This document shows, piece after piece, positions 12,101 to 25,177 of a stretch of DNA of 64,000 nucleotides. The notes under the pieces were generated by a model. That model was given only the letters and a program-made list of their open reading frames with translations. It was not told the DNA's origin and made no database searches. Position 1 is the stretch's first letter, and every line of letters begins with the position of its first letter. Position numbers and translations under genes: made by a program. Source of the stretch: Phyto melanocephala. Lineage: Eukaryota > Arthropoda > Insecta > Diptera > Rhinophoridae. Where the stretch lies: NCBI GenBank assembly GCA_941918925.1, contig OW799236.1:116762562-116826561 (forward strand), read 5' to 3'.

Positions 12101-13788
12101 GTAGCTGGCTACTCACTGGCTGTTTCAATGCCAAGTTCACAAATAAACTACTTACTAACTACTTACATTGAAGCACGGAAAGCAAAAAAATATAAAGAAT
12201 CCAAGCTGTCTAACAGAAAGCAAACTTCATGGCTACAAAAGTAAAACTAAGAAGACATAAAAAACCTAAAAACAGAACCCCGTACTTAAACAAATTAAAT
12301 TCATACAAGCCGGTATACATGTGCACATATTTACCGCAAAAAAACTCAACAAGATCTTAAACGAAAAAACAAAATAAAACTAAATTATAGCAAACAGACA
12401 GACAGAGGGACAGAATGGACAGACAATATAACGACCACCCGCGTGAGTTAAAATACAGCAAAAAGAGCAAACAAATTCATGACTAAAAAATTTTACAAAA
12501 AATGTGGTTAAAAAAATGTACTAAAAAGAACCAACAAGAAAAAGAGAAGGTTTTATTTAACAAGCTAGCAACAGAACAAAAAAAAAAAGGAGAAAAATAC
12601 CACCATATTAGCCTTTGGCTAAGAGCAGCAGCAGATTCATACAGCACATCCTTCAAATAAATTCCAACCAACAGCCATTTGAATTTCAACGTTTAGAGTA
12701 GTTGTGGAGCCATTATGTGGGATATAAAATAAAAAATAAAAAAATCACGGCAACAGCAACAAATTTCGACATTCTCATACGAATAAGAAATGTTTTAAGA
12801 AAGAATAAAATCTAAAAACAAAAAAAAAATTAAACAATTTTTATTGGTTAAAACTAAATTGGGCTTAAAAAAATATTTTTTTTTTCCATTTTGTTTTAAA
12901 ATGAGAAAAAAATATTTTCGTCACTTTCTGTCTCAAAGAACTCACCAAAAGTCTCGACATTTCGAGTGTGTTCTTATAGGAATGTGAAGAGCATCTTAAA
13001 ACATTTACTTTTCTTACATTGTTTATTCAAGATTATAAAGAATAAAAAAACAAAAACAAAAAAAACGTTTAAAAAAATCCAAAAGTCACGATTTTATTGT
13101 TACAGCAAAGAATGTTGGGCCAACAATTAACAACGACTGCAACAACAACGCTAACATAAATTTAAAAATTAAATTAAATAAACTTTTACAAAGAATAACA
13201 ACAAATAGAAACAAAACAAAAAAAAAACACCTGTTAATGTTAGCGCCGGGTCATTTTGTTGTTGTTGTAACATTAAGTCAGACTTAGGCCAACATAAATG
13301 AGCAGCGGTACAAGATCACGTTTTCAACGTGAAATCAACAAAATAGTAGAATATTGTATTAAAAAAAACTAAAACTTTTTTTAAATTTAAAGACTACATA
13401 CATACTAAGGCATCTTAAAGACACATAAACACACATGCCATCTTATGGTTATCGCATGTACGTACATATGTTATTTATATCGCTAAGATACATATAATTG
13501 TTTACCACACACATAAAAACGTACCAACATGTTCAGGTATGCGCTTGTTGTGTAACTTACAAATTTACAGAATCAATATTGTTTATACCCTACAGAGATT
13601 CTCAAAGTCACAGTTGAAAATTTTTGACACTAAATGCTTTTTAATTATAGGCAATGTAACTGGATTGGAGTCGTTTCTTGTTTTCTAATAATAATTTTAA
13701 ATTCACATGATTAACATGACCAACGTGTGAGTGGGAATAAACTTTTCGATCCGCTCAAGAATCTATGGACCTGAAAGTTGTACATATT
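9173..13788. other. non-coding DNA, partly strand-asymmetric A/CA-rich
   Basis: No gene was recognised. From about 12.0 to 13.4 kb the plus strand is strikingly rich in A and CA/CAA and poor in T, unlike the symmetric AT-richness around it. Such purine/CAA-biased segments are common in long introns and untranslated leaders of fly developmental genes; that reading is an inference. A short AC-GA-rich run (acagacagacagagg) lies near 12399. Confidence 0.45.
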
Positions 13789-14100
13789 TTTATACCCACC
13801 ACCAAAAAATGGTTATATTCGTTTTGTCGTTCCATTTGTAACATATCGAAATATTGATTTTAGACCATATACAGTATACATTTATTTTCTGAGTTCTGGT
13901 TTCATTTTAGGACGAAACAGCTATGTCTGTCCGTCCATTGAAAAGACATAAAAGCTCGAACAAAAACAGCTAGTCGGATGAAATCTTGAAGTAATATCTC
14001 CTGCACATCTAAATTGTTCGGTATTGAAAATGGGCTTAATCGGTTTATAAGGAAAATATTAATAGGTTGTAATGCAATTATAAAAAAATGTCTTTCTGTA
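13789..14100 (+). mobile_element. mini-me-like dispersed repeat fragment
   Basis: It begins TTTTATACCCACCACCAAAA, then GGTTATATTCGTTTTGTCGT, an AT core near 13860 and TGTCTGTCCGTCC at 13925-13937. It continues with GTCGGATGAAATCTT-type sequence. The TATACCC start, TA-rich core and (GTCY)n run fit the mini-me layout. The family differs from the copies with ATTCGGC hairpins. The right limit is uncertain. Confidence 0.5.
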
Positions 14101-16506
14101 TAAAAAAAATTTATTTCTTTTGCCTAAACGTAATGACGTAGAATGATTTAATTTCACAGTTTTATTTCACGAGTTAAAAAAAGATATGTTTCCCTAAAAG
14201 TTGTTCACATCCATATATTACGAGCAAAGTTATAGATCAAAATTACAAAAATTTACCCAGCACAGTGTCCCTTTTAGCCTAAAAGATTTAAAACTTAAAA
14301 AAAAACCTTCAAAATTAGAACTGGGGTTCTAAATTGTGCTATAGGATTTTAGTTAATATTATTGTTGTAACGTAAAATTGAGGTGACATGCCTGTTTTAA
14401 CACATTTTTAACGATTTTTTTTTAAATGACATAATTTTTTAATGGATAAATATTTTGGAATAATAAGGGACTCTGGTTTTTAAGATTAAATTAGAATCAA
14501 TTGTTAGAAATTAATCTGATATGCCCACTTTAACACCCACCTTTCGCATATGGGTTAATCTATTACTATTACTTAAATTTAAAACTTCATAAAACCGACA
14601 GACTTAGATGTACGATTTAAAAATTTTGCAAAAATATAGGATTTTAATTATGGAAAATTAAGGTAACAAATCCACTTTATAGTTGCTAACAAAATTATAC
14701 ATTTTGTGTTTTAAAAGTACTACAGAAAGGCACTGTGAATGTAGTGCTTAAGCTTGTTTAATTTACTTTTGAAATTTTTTTATTGAATAATAACAAAAGC
14801 CATGCACAAGTTCTAACGATATGAGACAAGAACAGTAAACGTTTAAATTTGTTAAACAATTTTTAGTAAACTTTTGCATAAATCGACGAAAATTAAGAGG
14901 ATACTAAATTAAACGAGAAAAAATATTCTGCATTAAACAACTTTGAATGTATAACATACGGGGGACACTCAAAAAGTCTGAATTTGGTTTTTTTTTTTGT
15001 AAAAAGTTTTCTGGGATGCAATGTCCACTGTAATTAACCCAGTTTAAGATTTTAATGAAAAAAAAAATAAATTAATTAAAGCTTTTGCCACCACCCACCA
15101 GAAAAAAATCGAAGCTACGCCAATGAATAATCACTTTTTAGGTACCTACATGTCGTTCTCAGAAACCTTAGCAGTCTCCACTGGCAGTCTAAAACAACCA
15201 GTTTCTAAATAAGAAAAGTATGTACAACTTTTCAGTCAATAAATAAGCTGAAACAATTTCTTTAAAATTATTTTCTTTTTTTTTTTTTCTTTCACTATTA
15301 CCCAAACTTTATAGCTTAAATGAAACATTTTATTTCTTTATAATAATATTTCAAGACTAAATGTCTGGTTATACCAAAAGTACAGGCAGACAAAATGACG
15401 ATCAATCAATGAAAATTATACATAAAATATAAACAAAGAAAAAATTAAACATAATACAATAACAAAAAACGAAACCAAGAACATTAAAGAAAAAATGGTA
15501 TAAAATAAAGGTTTTTTTGAAAAAAAGAAAAAAAAAAACAAAATAAAATAAAATAAAAATAAAAATGAACACGAAAGATATAAAATAAAAACTCAAAGGT
15601 TGTTTACATGAGAAACGATGTCAGCAGAATACCTGGCTCCAAGAGACGCCACATTAGCTGGCTTAAAAAAAGAACACTAAAAAACCGAAAAAAGAAACAG
15701 AAAGGCAAACAAAGACTCAGCCAGAGTCGTCTTAAAGGCTGGACATTTGGAAAGTAAAAAATTTTTGTAGGAATAAACTACAGCAACAGAAAAAAAAAGT
15801 ATTTTTTTTTCAACTACAACTCCACCTACTTTTTGCGCTAATGGCCTTTAAGCAAAACTCAGCAACAAAGCAGACAAAAAAAAAATAAGACTTGAGATCT
15901 TAAACTACTGCTGGCTGCTGCTGCTGTTGCTTACGACGACGATGACGACTTAAAGTCTTACAAAAGCCACATACCAAAAACAAAAACTACAAAAAGAATA
16001 AAATCTGCAACAACAATAACGATGCTGCTTAGTAATCATATGACCAACAATAACGACGACACAATGTCTTTCATGCAATTTACAACTACAGCAAAAGCAT
16101 TTAAACCAACTACATTCTACATGTGAACAAATTAAAAAAAGACAAAGCCGATACTCGTGGGCCCAGCTCAACTGCTGTTGAGCAGGGCTTAATACCTCTA
16201 AAGAGAATTTAATGTTTTGGAAACAGAAAATTTATTATATTTGAAGAAAAATGTTTCCATAATCATGTTATGAAAAGAAAATTAAGCTAAAAGTTTTTCT
16301 AAAATTTAAACAATATTTTTTGTTTACTATCTTCAGTGAAAAAAATGTTTCCAAAATATTCTATAGATAGAAAACTAATTTAAAAAATAGATTATCTGTA
16401 AAAAATTTTTCAATATTTTTTTTATGGCTTTCTTAAGCTTCCTTTAATTTTTATAGAGAGATATAATGTCAAAAACAACATCATTTTTAGGGCATTAATT
16501 TAATTA
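14101..16506. other. non-coding DNA with A/CA-rich block at 15.4-16.2 kb
   Basis: No gene was recognised. 15,400-16,190 has the same plus-strand A/CAA bias as 12.0-13.4 kb, with CAG/CTG and GAC triplet runs (near 15910-15950). The open frames here on the minus strand are Phe/Tyr/Cys-rich by-products of that composition. Confidence 0.45.
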
Positions 16507-17102
16507 CAGTAGAGGCCCGATAATTCGTAGTCGAATAGACCAACAGCTTTTAACGATTTTGAGTTTTCAACAGGGTTAAAAAATTTTTAAAACTCACTGA
16601 AGGTTTAAATAAAAAAAAATATTTAAAAGGGTTACAATATATTTAAACCAGACAATTCATATGTAATAAATAACAAAAATATTAAGAATTTTTTTGTCTT
16701 TACAACCTGCAGGATCTTTCACTATGAATACTATTTTTTTTACAAAATTTATGGAAGTATTTCAGAAGCTATACTAAGTTTTCAATAATGCATTATGCGT
16801 GGTTTTTATCTTAAACACAAAAACGGCCAAAAAAAAAACAAACGGCAATTGAAACAAATCTGCAAAAAAAACATTGTCTTTGTACTTTTCAAAACATAAA
16901 TATTGTATTTTCGTACGTACTATTAGAGGCTCTTTACAAGTAAGTACGTTTTAAAAGGATCTTCTCAGCAAAAATACGAATCAACGTGGGGACCCAAATG
17001 TAGTGGATTTTTGCGAATAAGAAAGTTCTTCTCAAGGATCCAGAAGTTTATTTCGAATTGAGGTTTTTAATAACTAGTGTATGAATTATCGTGGTTTGAC
17101 TG
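16507..17102. mobile_element. Tigger/pogo-type MITE
   Basis: The left end CAGTAGAGGCCCGATAATTC and the reverse-complemented right end CAGTCAAACCACGATAATTC are imperfect inverted repeats flanked by TA (16505-16506, 17103-17104). CAGTCAAACC-CGATAATTCG is a typical Tigger-class terminus. The ~596-bp interior is AT-rich with no transposase motif, so it is non-autonomous. Confidence 0.75.
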
Positions 17103-17104
17103 TA

Positions 17105-17762
17105 TTTTGTTTTACAACAGTGCCATATTTTAACTTAGATTGAGCTGTCATATTTATGATTGCTATTCAGCTGTTACAATGCTCAATGTTTTGTCTTAAT
17201 GAGTATAAAAATAAATAAAAGAAAATCACTGTTTAACGCTTTAATGATCCTATAAAATCAATGGTTCTTATTCACTTAAAATCTCACTAGAATATTACTG
17301 TTTAAGAAAAAGGTTATACAGCTATAACTCTCAATTATTTAAAACCTAATTAATTGTGATGATTACTTCAAAATATTTTATAGCAAGACGCATTACCAGA
17401 TAGTACTTCAAACAATCAACTTGCTAAAGAAAATATTTTGTGAGCGTGTTAATTGTTGAAATGGTGTATTATTCAAAAACATCGTGCGATTGATTACTTT
17501 ATTTACATAATGTCATTAAATTTTCGACGACTTCAAGGACAATATTATACGAAACATTGCCCAAGTACCACCACGAAATTGAGACTTAAATTTGGCTTTG
17601 TGTTGCAGTTGTACGAAGTTATAGAAGTTGTGTGAAGTTATGCTTCTAATGATATTAATTTTTTGTTTAAGTTTGTGTAACATGTGTATATTATTTTAAT
17701 TAAAAATAGTATTATCTATTCTATTCAACTTCAGATGTAAACTGCTATCAAATTTAATATAA
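17105..17762. other. AT-rich non-coding DNA
   Basis: No gene or repeat terminus was recognised. The 60-residue frame at 17453-17635 has no motif. Confidence 0.5.
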
Positions 17763-18340
17763 AACAAGTAACAGTGCTATATTCGGCCGTGCCGAATCGT
17801 ATATACCCTTCACAACATGTATAAATACGTACATACATGTAAAAAAAATACATATATAAAAACATCCCATTGTAAAATTAAAAATTTACGTATGTATGTT
17901 AAAAAAAATAAAAAAAATATATATTAAAAACAATAAAAAAAATCAAAAAAAAAATTTTTTTTAAATTATTTAAAAAATTTTTTAAAAAAATTTTAAATTT
18001 TAATTTTAAAATTTTAATTTAAAAAAAAACGAGGTGGTGGTGGTTTTTTGCCCATATCTCAGAAAGTTATGGGGCGATTGTGCTGAATTTCAATAGCGAT
18101 TCATTCCTGGATATTTCCAAGAGATTGATACCATACACAGATCTGAGGAACATACAGTTGCTTCTAAAAGTTGATTTCAACCAACATACGGACAGACGGT
18201 CAGGGCTTAATCGACTCCTCTATTCATAAGCTTTCAGAAAATGTATACTTTATGGGGTCGGAAATGAAAATTGTAGAAATTACAAACGGAATGACAAAGC
18301 TATATATACCGTTGTGCACCACAGGTGAAGGGTATAAAAA
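17763..18340 (+). mobile_element. Helentron-like element, copy 3
   Basis: The left end AACAAGTAACAGTGCTATAT is followed by ATTCGGCCGTGCCGAAT. The right end has TACTTTATGGGGTCGGAAAT (18248-18267), then TATACC...GGGTATA around CACCACAGGTGAAGG. It is shorter than copies 1 and 2 because the A-rich middle is reduced and the GATTCGATGCC body block is missing. Confidence 0.75.
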
Positions 18341-18671
18341 TTATACGAAATACTGTAATAATGTTGCCTAAGCAAGAAATTATTAAAAATGCTGCTAATA
18401 ATGTGAAAAGCAAACAAAATGTATTTGTCAATATTCAAGCAACATTTTATTTCAATTGTGAAGTAATATGAACAATTGTTATTTTGTATGAAATTAAAAA
18501 AGCAAATCAATTTTATTGTGATGACGATTTAAATAATAATTTTTTTCTTTTTTCTGTGGTTTTTTGACAGTACATCTTAAGTCGAAATAAAAAGTTTTTC
18601 AAGTTTCTTCATCATAAAATTACAATTTTAAGACGCTTAGAGAGGTAGCTTTACATACATCGGTACTGGAC

Positions 18672-19277
18672 GTACTCGTCTAAACGATAAGGTCACTTTA
18701 TTTTTTGTCTCTTATTGAAAAAATACAAAGAATAATGATTGACACCATGACCTAGAATACTTGTTATTCAAATGTTATTCATTGTTAAATTTAATGCTTA
18801 CATTTGTTAACTCTAAGATATTTTATAAATGAAAATACCAAAAAAAAATTTGCATTTTTTAAAGATTTTAAATGACAAGGTTAGTGGATTTCACTAGAGC
18901 AAAATATGACATTTTTTTCCTAAATTTATAAGTTTTTCCATTTAAAACTAATGACGTATTAGTCGCATTAGCGCAAGGTTTGCCACAATTTTGGAGACCC
19001 GACGAGTTTCGATCAAATATTGGTGCCATAATTTTCTTGATCTTTTAAGTAATTTTTCACGCCACAAAGCAAGTGAACCAATTTTCACGATATTTATTCG
19101 ACACTTTTCAAGTTAAGAAAAAGCTTGTTCAAGTCCCACTTTATCAATATAAGCAAACAATTTACGTTTGAATAAAATTGAATAACAAGTATTTTAGGTA
19201 GCGATACCAATCAGTGCTCTTTGTATTTTTGAAATAATAGAGTAAAAATTTAGTGACCTTATCATTTTAACGCGTAC
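18672..19277. mobile_element. MITE with ~100-bp terminal inverted repeats
   Basis: The left arm starts GTACTCGTCTAAACGATAAG, then GTCACT. The right end, reverse-complemented, reads GTACGCGTTAAAATGATAAG, then GTCACT. Pairing continues through ATACAAAGA and ATACTTGTTATTCAA (18765-18780 with 19184-19200). The middle is AT-rich with no coding content. No target duplication could be fixed with confidence. Confidence 0.75.
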
Positions 19278-20026
19278 CTAAGAACAAAATAATTTTGAAA
19301 TTGTGTAATAGGTTGTCATTATTTCATACATTACATAGTAATGAGTGGGTCATTACCAATATCATTGTTTTTAAATACAGAATAATGGCCTATTAGTATC
19401 GACTGTCATTAGTACTTTTTTCTCTAAACAGTAAACTAGTTTAATCCTAAAAAAAGACCTTCATAAATATTATTAATACGAGAAGTTATATTTTTTTAAT
19501 ATCGCAAAAGTATAAAACTTACCAGTTACAATTTAATTTGTTACTAGTTATTTGCCTTATTTTTGTAAATAAATTTGTAAGCGATGGTAATGAATTTTGG
19601 GACAACTCTAACTAGCACATGTATAGCTCCAATTTTACATGCTAAGTTACTAAGAAAGTAAAGATTTTACTGGAGGAACTCTGCCGTAATAATTGAAAAT
19701 ATTTCCCCTTATCAAAATATGCATATAAATAACGAAATGCGCTTCACATAAAAGTTCACCTCTTTGTACGATAAACTTAGAACTTTGTGCCTTGTGGTAT
19801 TTATTCCAATTGACAATAAGAAGCTACAAGATCTGATGCTTGTACAAACTGCTTAAGTAATTTTAACAATACAGACACATTATTCAAATTAAGCGATACA
19901 ATTAAAGTCACTATCATGAAGGTTTTAATATACTGGTTGTGCTACCTAATGTCCTCATTTTACCTAAAAGCGATTCTAAAGCAGACTTCTTATAATCTGT
20001 TTTACATCTTTGTTAACTAAAGCACC
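19278..20026. other. non-coding DNA
   Basis: No gene, RNA or repeat terminus was recognised. Confidence 0.5.
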
Positions 20027-20029
20027 TAA

Positions 20030-20329
20030 TACACGGCATGTTTTTTACATTTTACTTTAAATTTGTGCGACATATGTAAATCTGCATGTCTGTCAAAATT
20101 TTACTTTTACAGACAATTGTCGCTGACTGCTTTCTAGCAGCAGAGATTTCTGCCAACGGCTGATGTGAGATTTTTTGACAGAAGAAAATAGAGCACGCTC
20201 TAATTAAAATTTTGTCAGATGTCTCAACACATATTTTTTACAGAAGTAATGTTTTAAAGGTAACACATGACATGTTCGTATTAAGCAGTGTGTAATTCGA
20301 CAAGTCAGATGTAACAAGCATGCCGTGTA
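20030..20329. mobile_element. 300-bp MITE, possibly PIF/Harbinger type
   Basis: The left end TACACGGCATGTTTTTTACA and the reverse-complemented right end TACACGGCATGCTTGTTACA are near-identical over about 20 bp. TAA occurs on both sides (20027-20029 and 20330-20332), consistent with the TWA duplication of PIF/Harbinger elements. A 3-bp AT-rich match is weak evidence on its own. The interior has further internal complementarity (TTTTGACAG and CTGTCAAAATT). No coding content. Confidence 0.7.
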
Positions 20330-20332
20330 TAA

Positions 20333-22033
20333 GCTGCTTAAGAAGTAAAATTGTATGAATCAATTTATTTTTAAAACGTGAGCTGATAAATAAGACTTGT
20401 GGCTAATTCATACTTGGCCACGTAAAATAGATTAGTGTAAAATCTTCAGTAGGGAACAAGTGTGAGTTGGTTTACCACTGATATCTATAGACAGAAATAA
20501 TTTATTATTATGAGTTTTAATATATTTTATACTAATTATTTAAAAAAAATATTTTCTTATATCTTTTCCGCTTCATCATCTATCCCAAAAGGTAAGCGTA
20601 TTTCTGTACATCCTATGCTTTATAATATTTATCACTCATTTACACAAATAAATCCAGTAATAAAACCCGCAATAACTTAAGCCATTTCCCATGAAATATA
20701 TCTCTGTTTCAATGCCTTCAAAACAATTGTAAATCTTCGGGTATTTAAAAAAGAAAAACGCAACTAACAGTCTCTATTAGATGCAGTATTTGCATTTCAA
20801 ATTTAACAATACTAAACATTTCAACATAAAAAATCCTTAAACGAAACAAAAAGTAAGAAGAAAAAAAATATAAATAAATTAATAAGGCGCCATAATTTGC
20901 TCAACACAATGAAAACTATAAAATTCAATACCAAACAGACACAAAGAAGAGATCTGGCTGTAAGCGAGTACACAGAGAATATTAAGATGCCTACGATTGT
21001 CTGGCAAGTCAGTGGAAAATCCAAAAAAACACAAAATAAAGCGATTGAAATTTTAAAATTTTTCAAGTTACTTGAAACCAACAGTTAGTTGACTTTGAAA
21101 AATAAAACCAAACTCCCAAGCATACAGAGGCACTTACACTGTTTGTTTTTGAAGTGAATTGATGTGATTTGACTGACTTGCTAAGGGACGGACATACGGA
21201 CGGACTAACTGAATGAGTGAGTGACTGGTCTGTCATTGAATCTGTAGTGGTGGTAAAAGGTAGTGTTTATTTATTATTGTTTTTCTTATATTTGTATCTG
21301 TTGGTACATTAATGATGACGCTTGGTGATGGTGGTCCACTTGAAACAAATTTTGACTAATTTGCCGCATCAGATTTCCAACTAATTTGACCAAAAAAATA
21401 ATAAAAAAAATACAAAAGCAAGAATAACGAAAAACAAAAATACAAATGAAGTAACAAAACCGATGTAGTGGAAAATAGTCTGCACGACTGTTTAAATCAA
21501 AATGAAAACAAAAAAAAAATTCACTAAATTTTAAATGATAAATCAACCTATAAAAAGGAATGAATGTAAAACGGTCAGTTCAGCCAGACGAAAGGACTAA
21601 AAGATTTATTTAAAGTAGGGCACGACATAACAAAATTTGTGGTTGAGATTGATATACAACCGGAAGCAATAAAGTGTAAATTTCTTAAGAAATATGAACT
21701 CCAATTTGTACTGATCTCTTTTTATGTTTATTATTTAATCTTATAACAATGACAATCGGGATAATGCTGAAGAGCTCAAGGACATAAACTTAAAACTGAA
21801 AAATACAGACAAATTTTAAAAGAAAAGTAAAATAATTATTTTAATTAAAAAATTTTAAGGTACTAACATTATGAATTTATATAGGTATTAATACCAAAAC
21901 GTTGTCTGTGTTTTACCAATTTCGAAAATGTTATGAAGCGAGGCCACAAGCGAATTATAAAATATTTTTTTAAATTGTTGTTAGTAGGTGGTGTTTGTTT
22001 CGAACAGTCTCCCTGTTATTTAATGTCATTATA
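20333..22033. other. non-coding DNA with A/CA-rich block
   Basis: No gene was recognised. 20,820-21,560 again shows plus-strand A/CAA bias. A run of GGACGGACATACGGACGGAC-type repeats lies near 21186 and may be a fragment of a mini-me-like element. Confidence 0.45.
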
Positions 22034-23308
22034 AACAAGTAAGAAGGCTATATTCGGCCGTGCCGAAACTGATATTAACCTGCACCGTTTTTTTATGACC
22101 ACATTGTAGCATAGCCTAAATTTCAGATTCAATATTATACAACATTTTGCTTTACTATTTTTGACGCCATATTTGATTGTAATTTTTTAGACTGTTAGCT
22201 GTATTTTACTAGTCGACTCGTATTGAAGGGGTTGAAAAAAAGTATTCGCCATTTTTTTAAAGGCGCCATTTTGTATTTCAACTTTTTAATAATTGGGTGA
22301 ATTCTATTGGTCAAATCCTTTTATTTGATATCAATATTGTAACAAGGACACAGCCGTAATTACTATATTTGAATTATATGCCATGTTATTCCTTTTTTCA
22401 TATTTTACTGAATTCTGCTAGTCAAGCAATTATTGGGAGGGTTGAAGTGGGTAAATTTTCAAATACAAAATTTAAAACATTTATAAATTTACTGCAGATG
22501 ATTTTGTATTGCCAGCATAAATGGATTTTAAATTTTTTTAAAATGAATTATATTGCGTTAGTCAACCCCCTTAATTTGATGCCTGTATTGACCTTTTCGG
22601 TTCTCTAGAAGCTTAAAAAATTGGCTTACGTTTGAAAATTTTAGGCAAAACACCGAAGTAGATGTAGTTTGACGTTTATATCTCAGTTACTTTCAAACAG
22701 ATGAGATAGAATTAAATAATTTTCAATACTATGGCTTGTAGTTTAGTATCTTTGTCGTGTCCAAAATTTATTTAGGGTTCTAAGAAACTTGATATATTTA
22801 AAAAACATATATGTTGTTCTAGAGAATTTTTGCCTATAACTTCTCCGATTTGAAACCAATTTGCCCAAATTTTTTTCAAAATATCTCGAGAGACATATTA
22901 TATCTACAAATAGTAATAGTGTTAATAAATACTTTAGGCTAAAAATTTTGATTTTTGTGGTAAAAATATGGATAAACTGAGGCAGTCGTGTTTATGTGCT
23001 TATATCTTGGAAAATTATGGGGCGATTGTTCTGGGTTTCAATACCAAAATTTTGGAGATCACTCCTGATAAATAAATACTATATACGAGTCCGTGGGTTA
23101 AAAGGGGGCTTTAAAAGGTTGATTTCAACTCTTACACGGACGGATGGACGAACAGATGGACATTACCAAATTGATTTCTCTATCAATAAGGATTAAAAAT
23201 GTATATACGCTATGAGGCCGCAAATAAAACTGAAGAAATAACAAAGGGAATGACAAACTATGTATACTTAAATACCCCTTTGCACTGTCGTTTGAAAGTT
23301 ATAAAATT
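22034..23308 (+). mobile_element. Helentron-like element, copy 4 (modular subfamily)
   Basis: The left end reads AACAAGTAAGAAGGCTATAT plus ATTCGGCCGTGCCGAA. The right end holds TATACGCTATGAGGCCGCAA and a degenerate TATAC...GTTATAA end, with ACACGGACGGATGGACG before it. The middle lacks the A-rich tract. Instead it has repeated modules (near 22200 and 22410) containing the theme 'tactagtc...gaattctattggtcaa', 'gcgccattttg' and similar, shared with copies 6 and 7. The frame at 22369-22608 is not a gene. Confidence 0.65.
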
Positions 23309-25177
23309 AAGCAGACTTTGCGCTTTTTGTTTTATAATAATTCATGTGTTTTGCGAAATCTAAATAACTGCGTCATTGTCTATCTGCGAAAAATTCCTAT
23401 TTCTATACAAAACGTAAGAAGTAAACGTAAATAACTTGACGTTTACGCTAATTGGAAAATTCGAAACTGTTAGTGCGTTAGGTAGTGAAGTTGGCTGCAA
23501 AACAACTGTTGTTGGTTATTTGCTTTTGTAAATAGAAATCAAAAGCAATTCCATTTAAATCATTTTCAGTAAAATTTAGCGATGATATCTCCCTTATATT
23601 TCTATTAAGTGGTTTTTATTATAAAAATTAATACCACCTTGAAAATTTTTTTCAAGTATGTTATTTTGGCATAAAAGCTTGGCGGTAGATAATGTTGAGT
23701 ATGATCACTGATTATGGTTTGGCTGTTAGTTGCAAATTTTATCGCATTTAAGTTTTAGATTCTGAAAAGTTTTAAATAAAATATATTTTAACTGTGAAAG
23801 TCCGTAAGGAAACTCATCTTCAGGAGTATACTTTTGTTAAATTCCATTAGAAAAATTTTTAATTTAAAAAAAAAAAATTTAAAATTTGTTAAATATTCTA
23901 TTCAGCATTTTTATTGGATTTCATAAAATATTCTATTCAGCATTTTTATTAAATTTCATAAAAAATATTAGTTTTTTTAAATTTAAAAAAAAAGTCGACA
24001 AAATTGAAAAATATTCTATTCAGCATTTTGATTTTTATAAAATATTGTTTATTATTTATATATAAATATAAAACATTTCCATTAACATAAGCGCATTTTT
24101 GATGTCTTCTATCAAATCCAGCAACCATTTTATACTCGATCACACTGTCTTACAAAAATTTTTTGGTTTTTTTTGGTTTTATGTTTTTTCTTAAAAAATG
24201 TTCACATTCTTTCACTCAAAAACCTAAAAGAACAAAGAATTAATCCACTCAAATGCAACGCCCTTTTCCTCTGGCATCAAAAAAAAAACAACAACAATAA
24301 CATATTTTTTGATAAAGATCAGTAGCAGCATGATGATAATGCAGCTTAAACGCCCCACTGTACCGAAACAAAAATTCACTAAATAAAAAAAATTTGTGTT
24401 GAAAACTAAAACGAAACAGAAATACATACATTTTTTTTTAAAGAAAATAAGGTACCATTTGTTAAGGTTATTATTTGTTAAAGGGCAATTAACATACAAA
24501 AGGATCACCAACATCATCACAATATCATCAACAGTCTTTTGTATTTGTGTAGGTAGCATTAGTAGCCGCTGAAATTTGTAAAAAAAAATTTTCACGTTTC
24601 TTTAGTGTACGAAACAAAACAGTCAATAATGGAGCGAAGTGAGTGGAGCGGAGCTCCTCCTGTATAAATTAAATAACAGCCAATAAGCATGAATCACATT
24701 GAAGGCAGAAGTATGAGAAAAGAAAACAATCAAATCTAAAAGAGAAATGATACAAAAATATGTACAACAACATCAATAAGAATCTTCAAAAATTACAAAA
24801 ACAACAATAAATGTAATAAACAATTTTCAAAAATCACGATCAAGAGATTTAAAAACACCAAAAAAAAAACGCAACATCACTGTTGTCTTTATTAAGAGAC
24901 TACGTGGCGTTTATTGTAATAAATGGACTCCATATGTATAGTTTTTTTAATTTTAGAACGTGGTTTCAATAGTATTGTAGAATTTTAAAAATAAGTCGAA
25001 AAAAAATTACACATTTTATTGAGATTTGATTAAAAAGTTCTTTAAAATTATTTTATTGATTAGAAATCTTATTTTAATGTTTAATCCCAAAAGGATTTTT
25101 GCAGCTCCTCGAAATCTTTTAAACAAGAAAACACTTTTTATTTTAAGAGTTTTTGTTTTTGCAATTCAGAAAACTAC
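23309..25177. other. non-coding DNA
   Basis: No gene was recognised. It includes a three-fold short repeat (23892-24030) and an A/CA-biased block at 24.2-24.9 kb. The 123-residue minus-strand frame at 24224-24595 is Phe/Val/Cys-rich and looks like a compositional artefact. Confidence 0.45.
23892..24030. repeat. short tandem/dispersed repeat, 3 copies
   Basis: The string ATATTCTATTCAGCATTTT occurs near 23893, 23928 and 24010, each followed by TTATT/GATTT. It is a small local duplication, possibly slippage-derived. Confidence 0.7.

Noticed and set aside
24224..24595. 123-codon minus-strand frame rich in Phe, Val and Cys
   Set aside because: It arises from the A/CA-rich plus strand; two overlapping frames are equally open and there is no recognisable domain.
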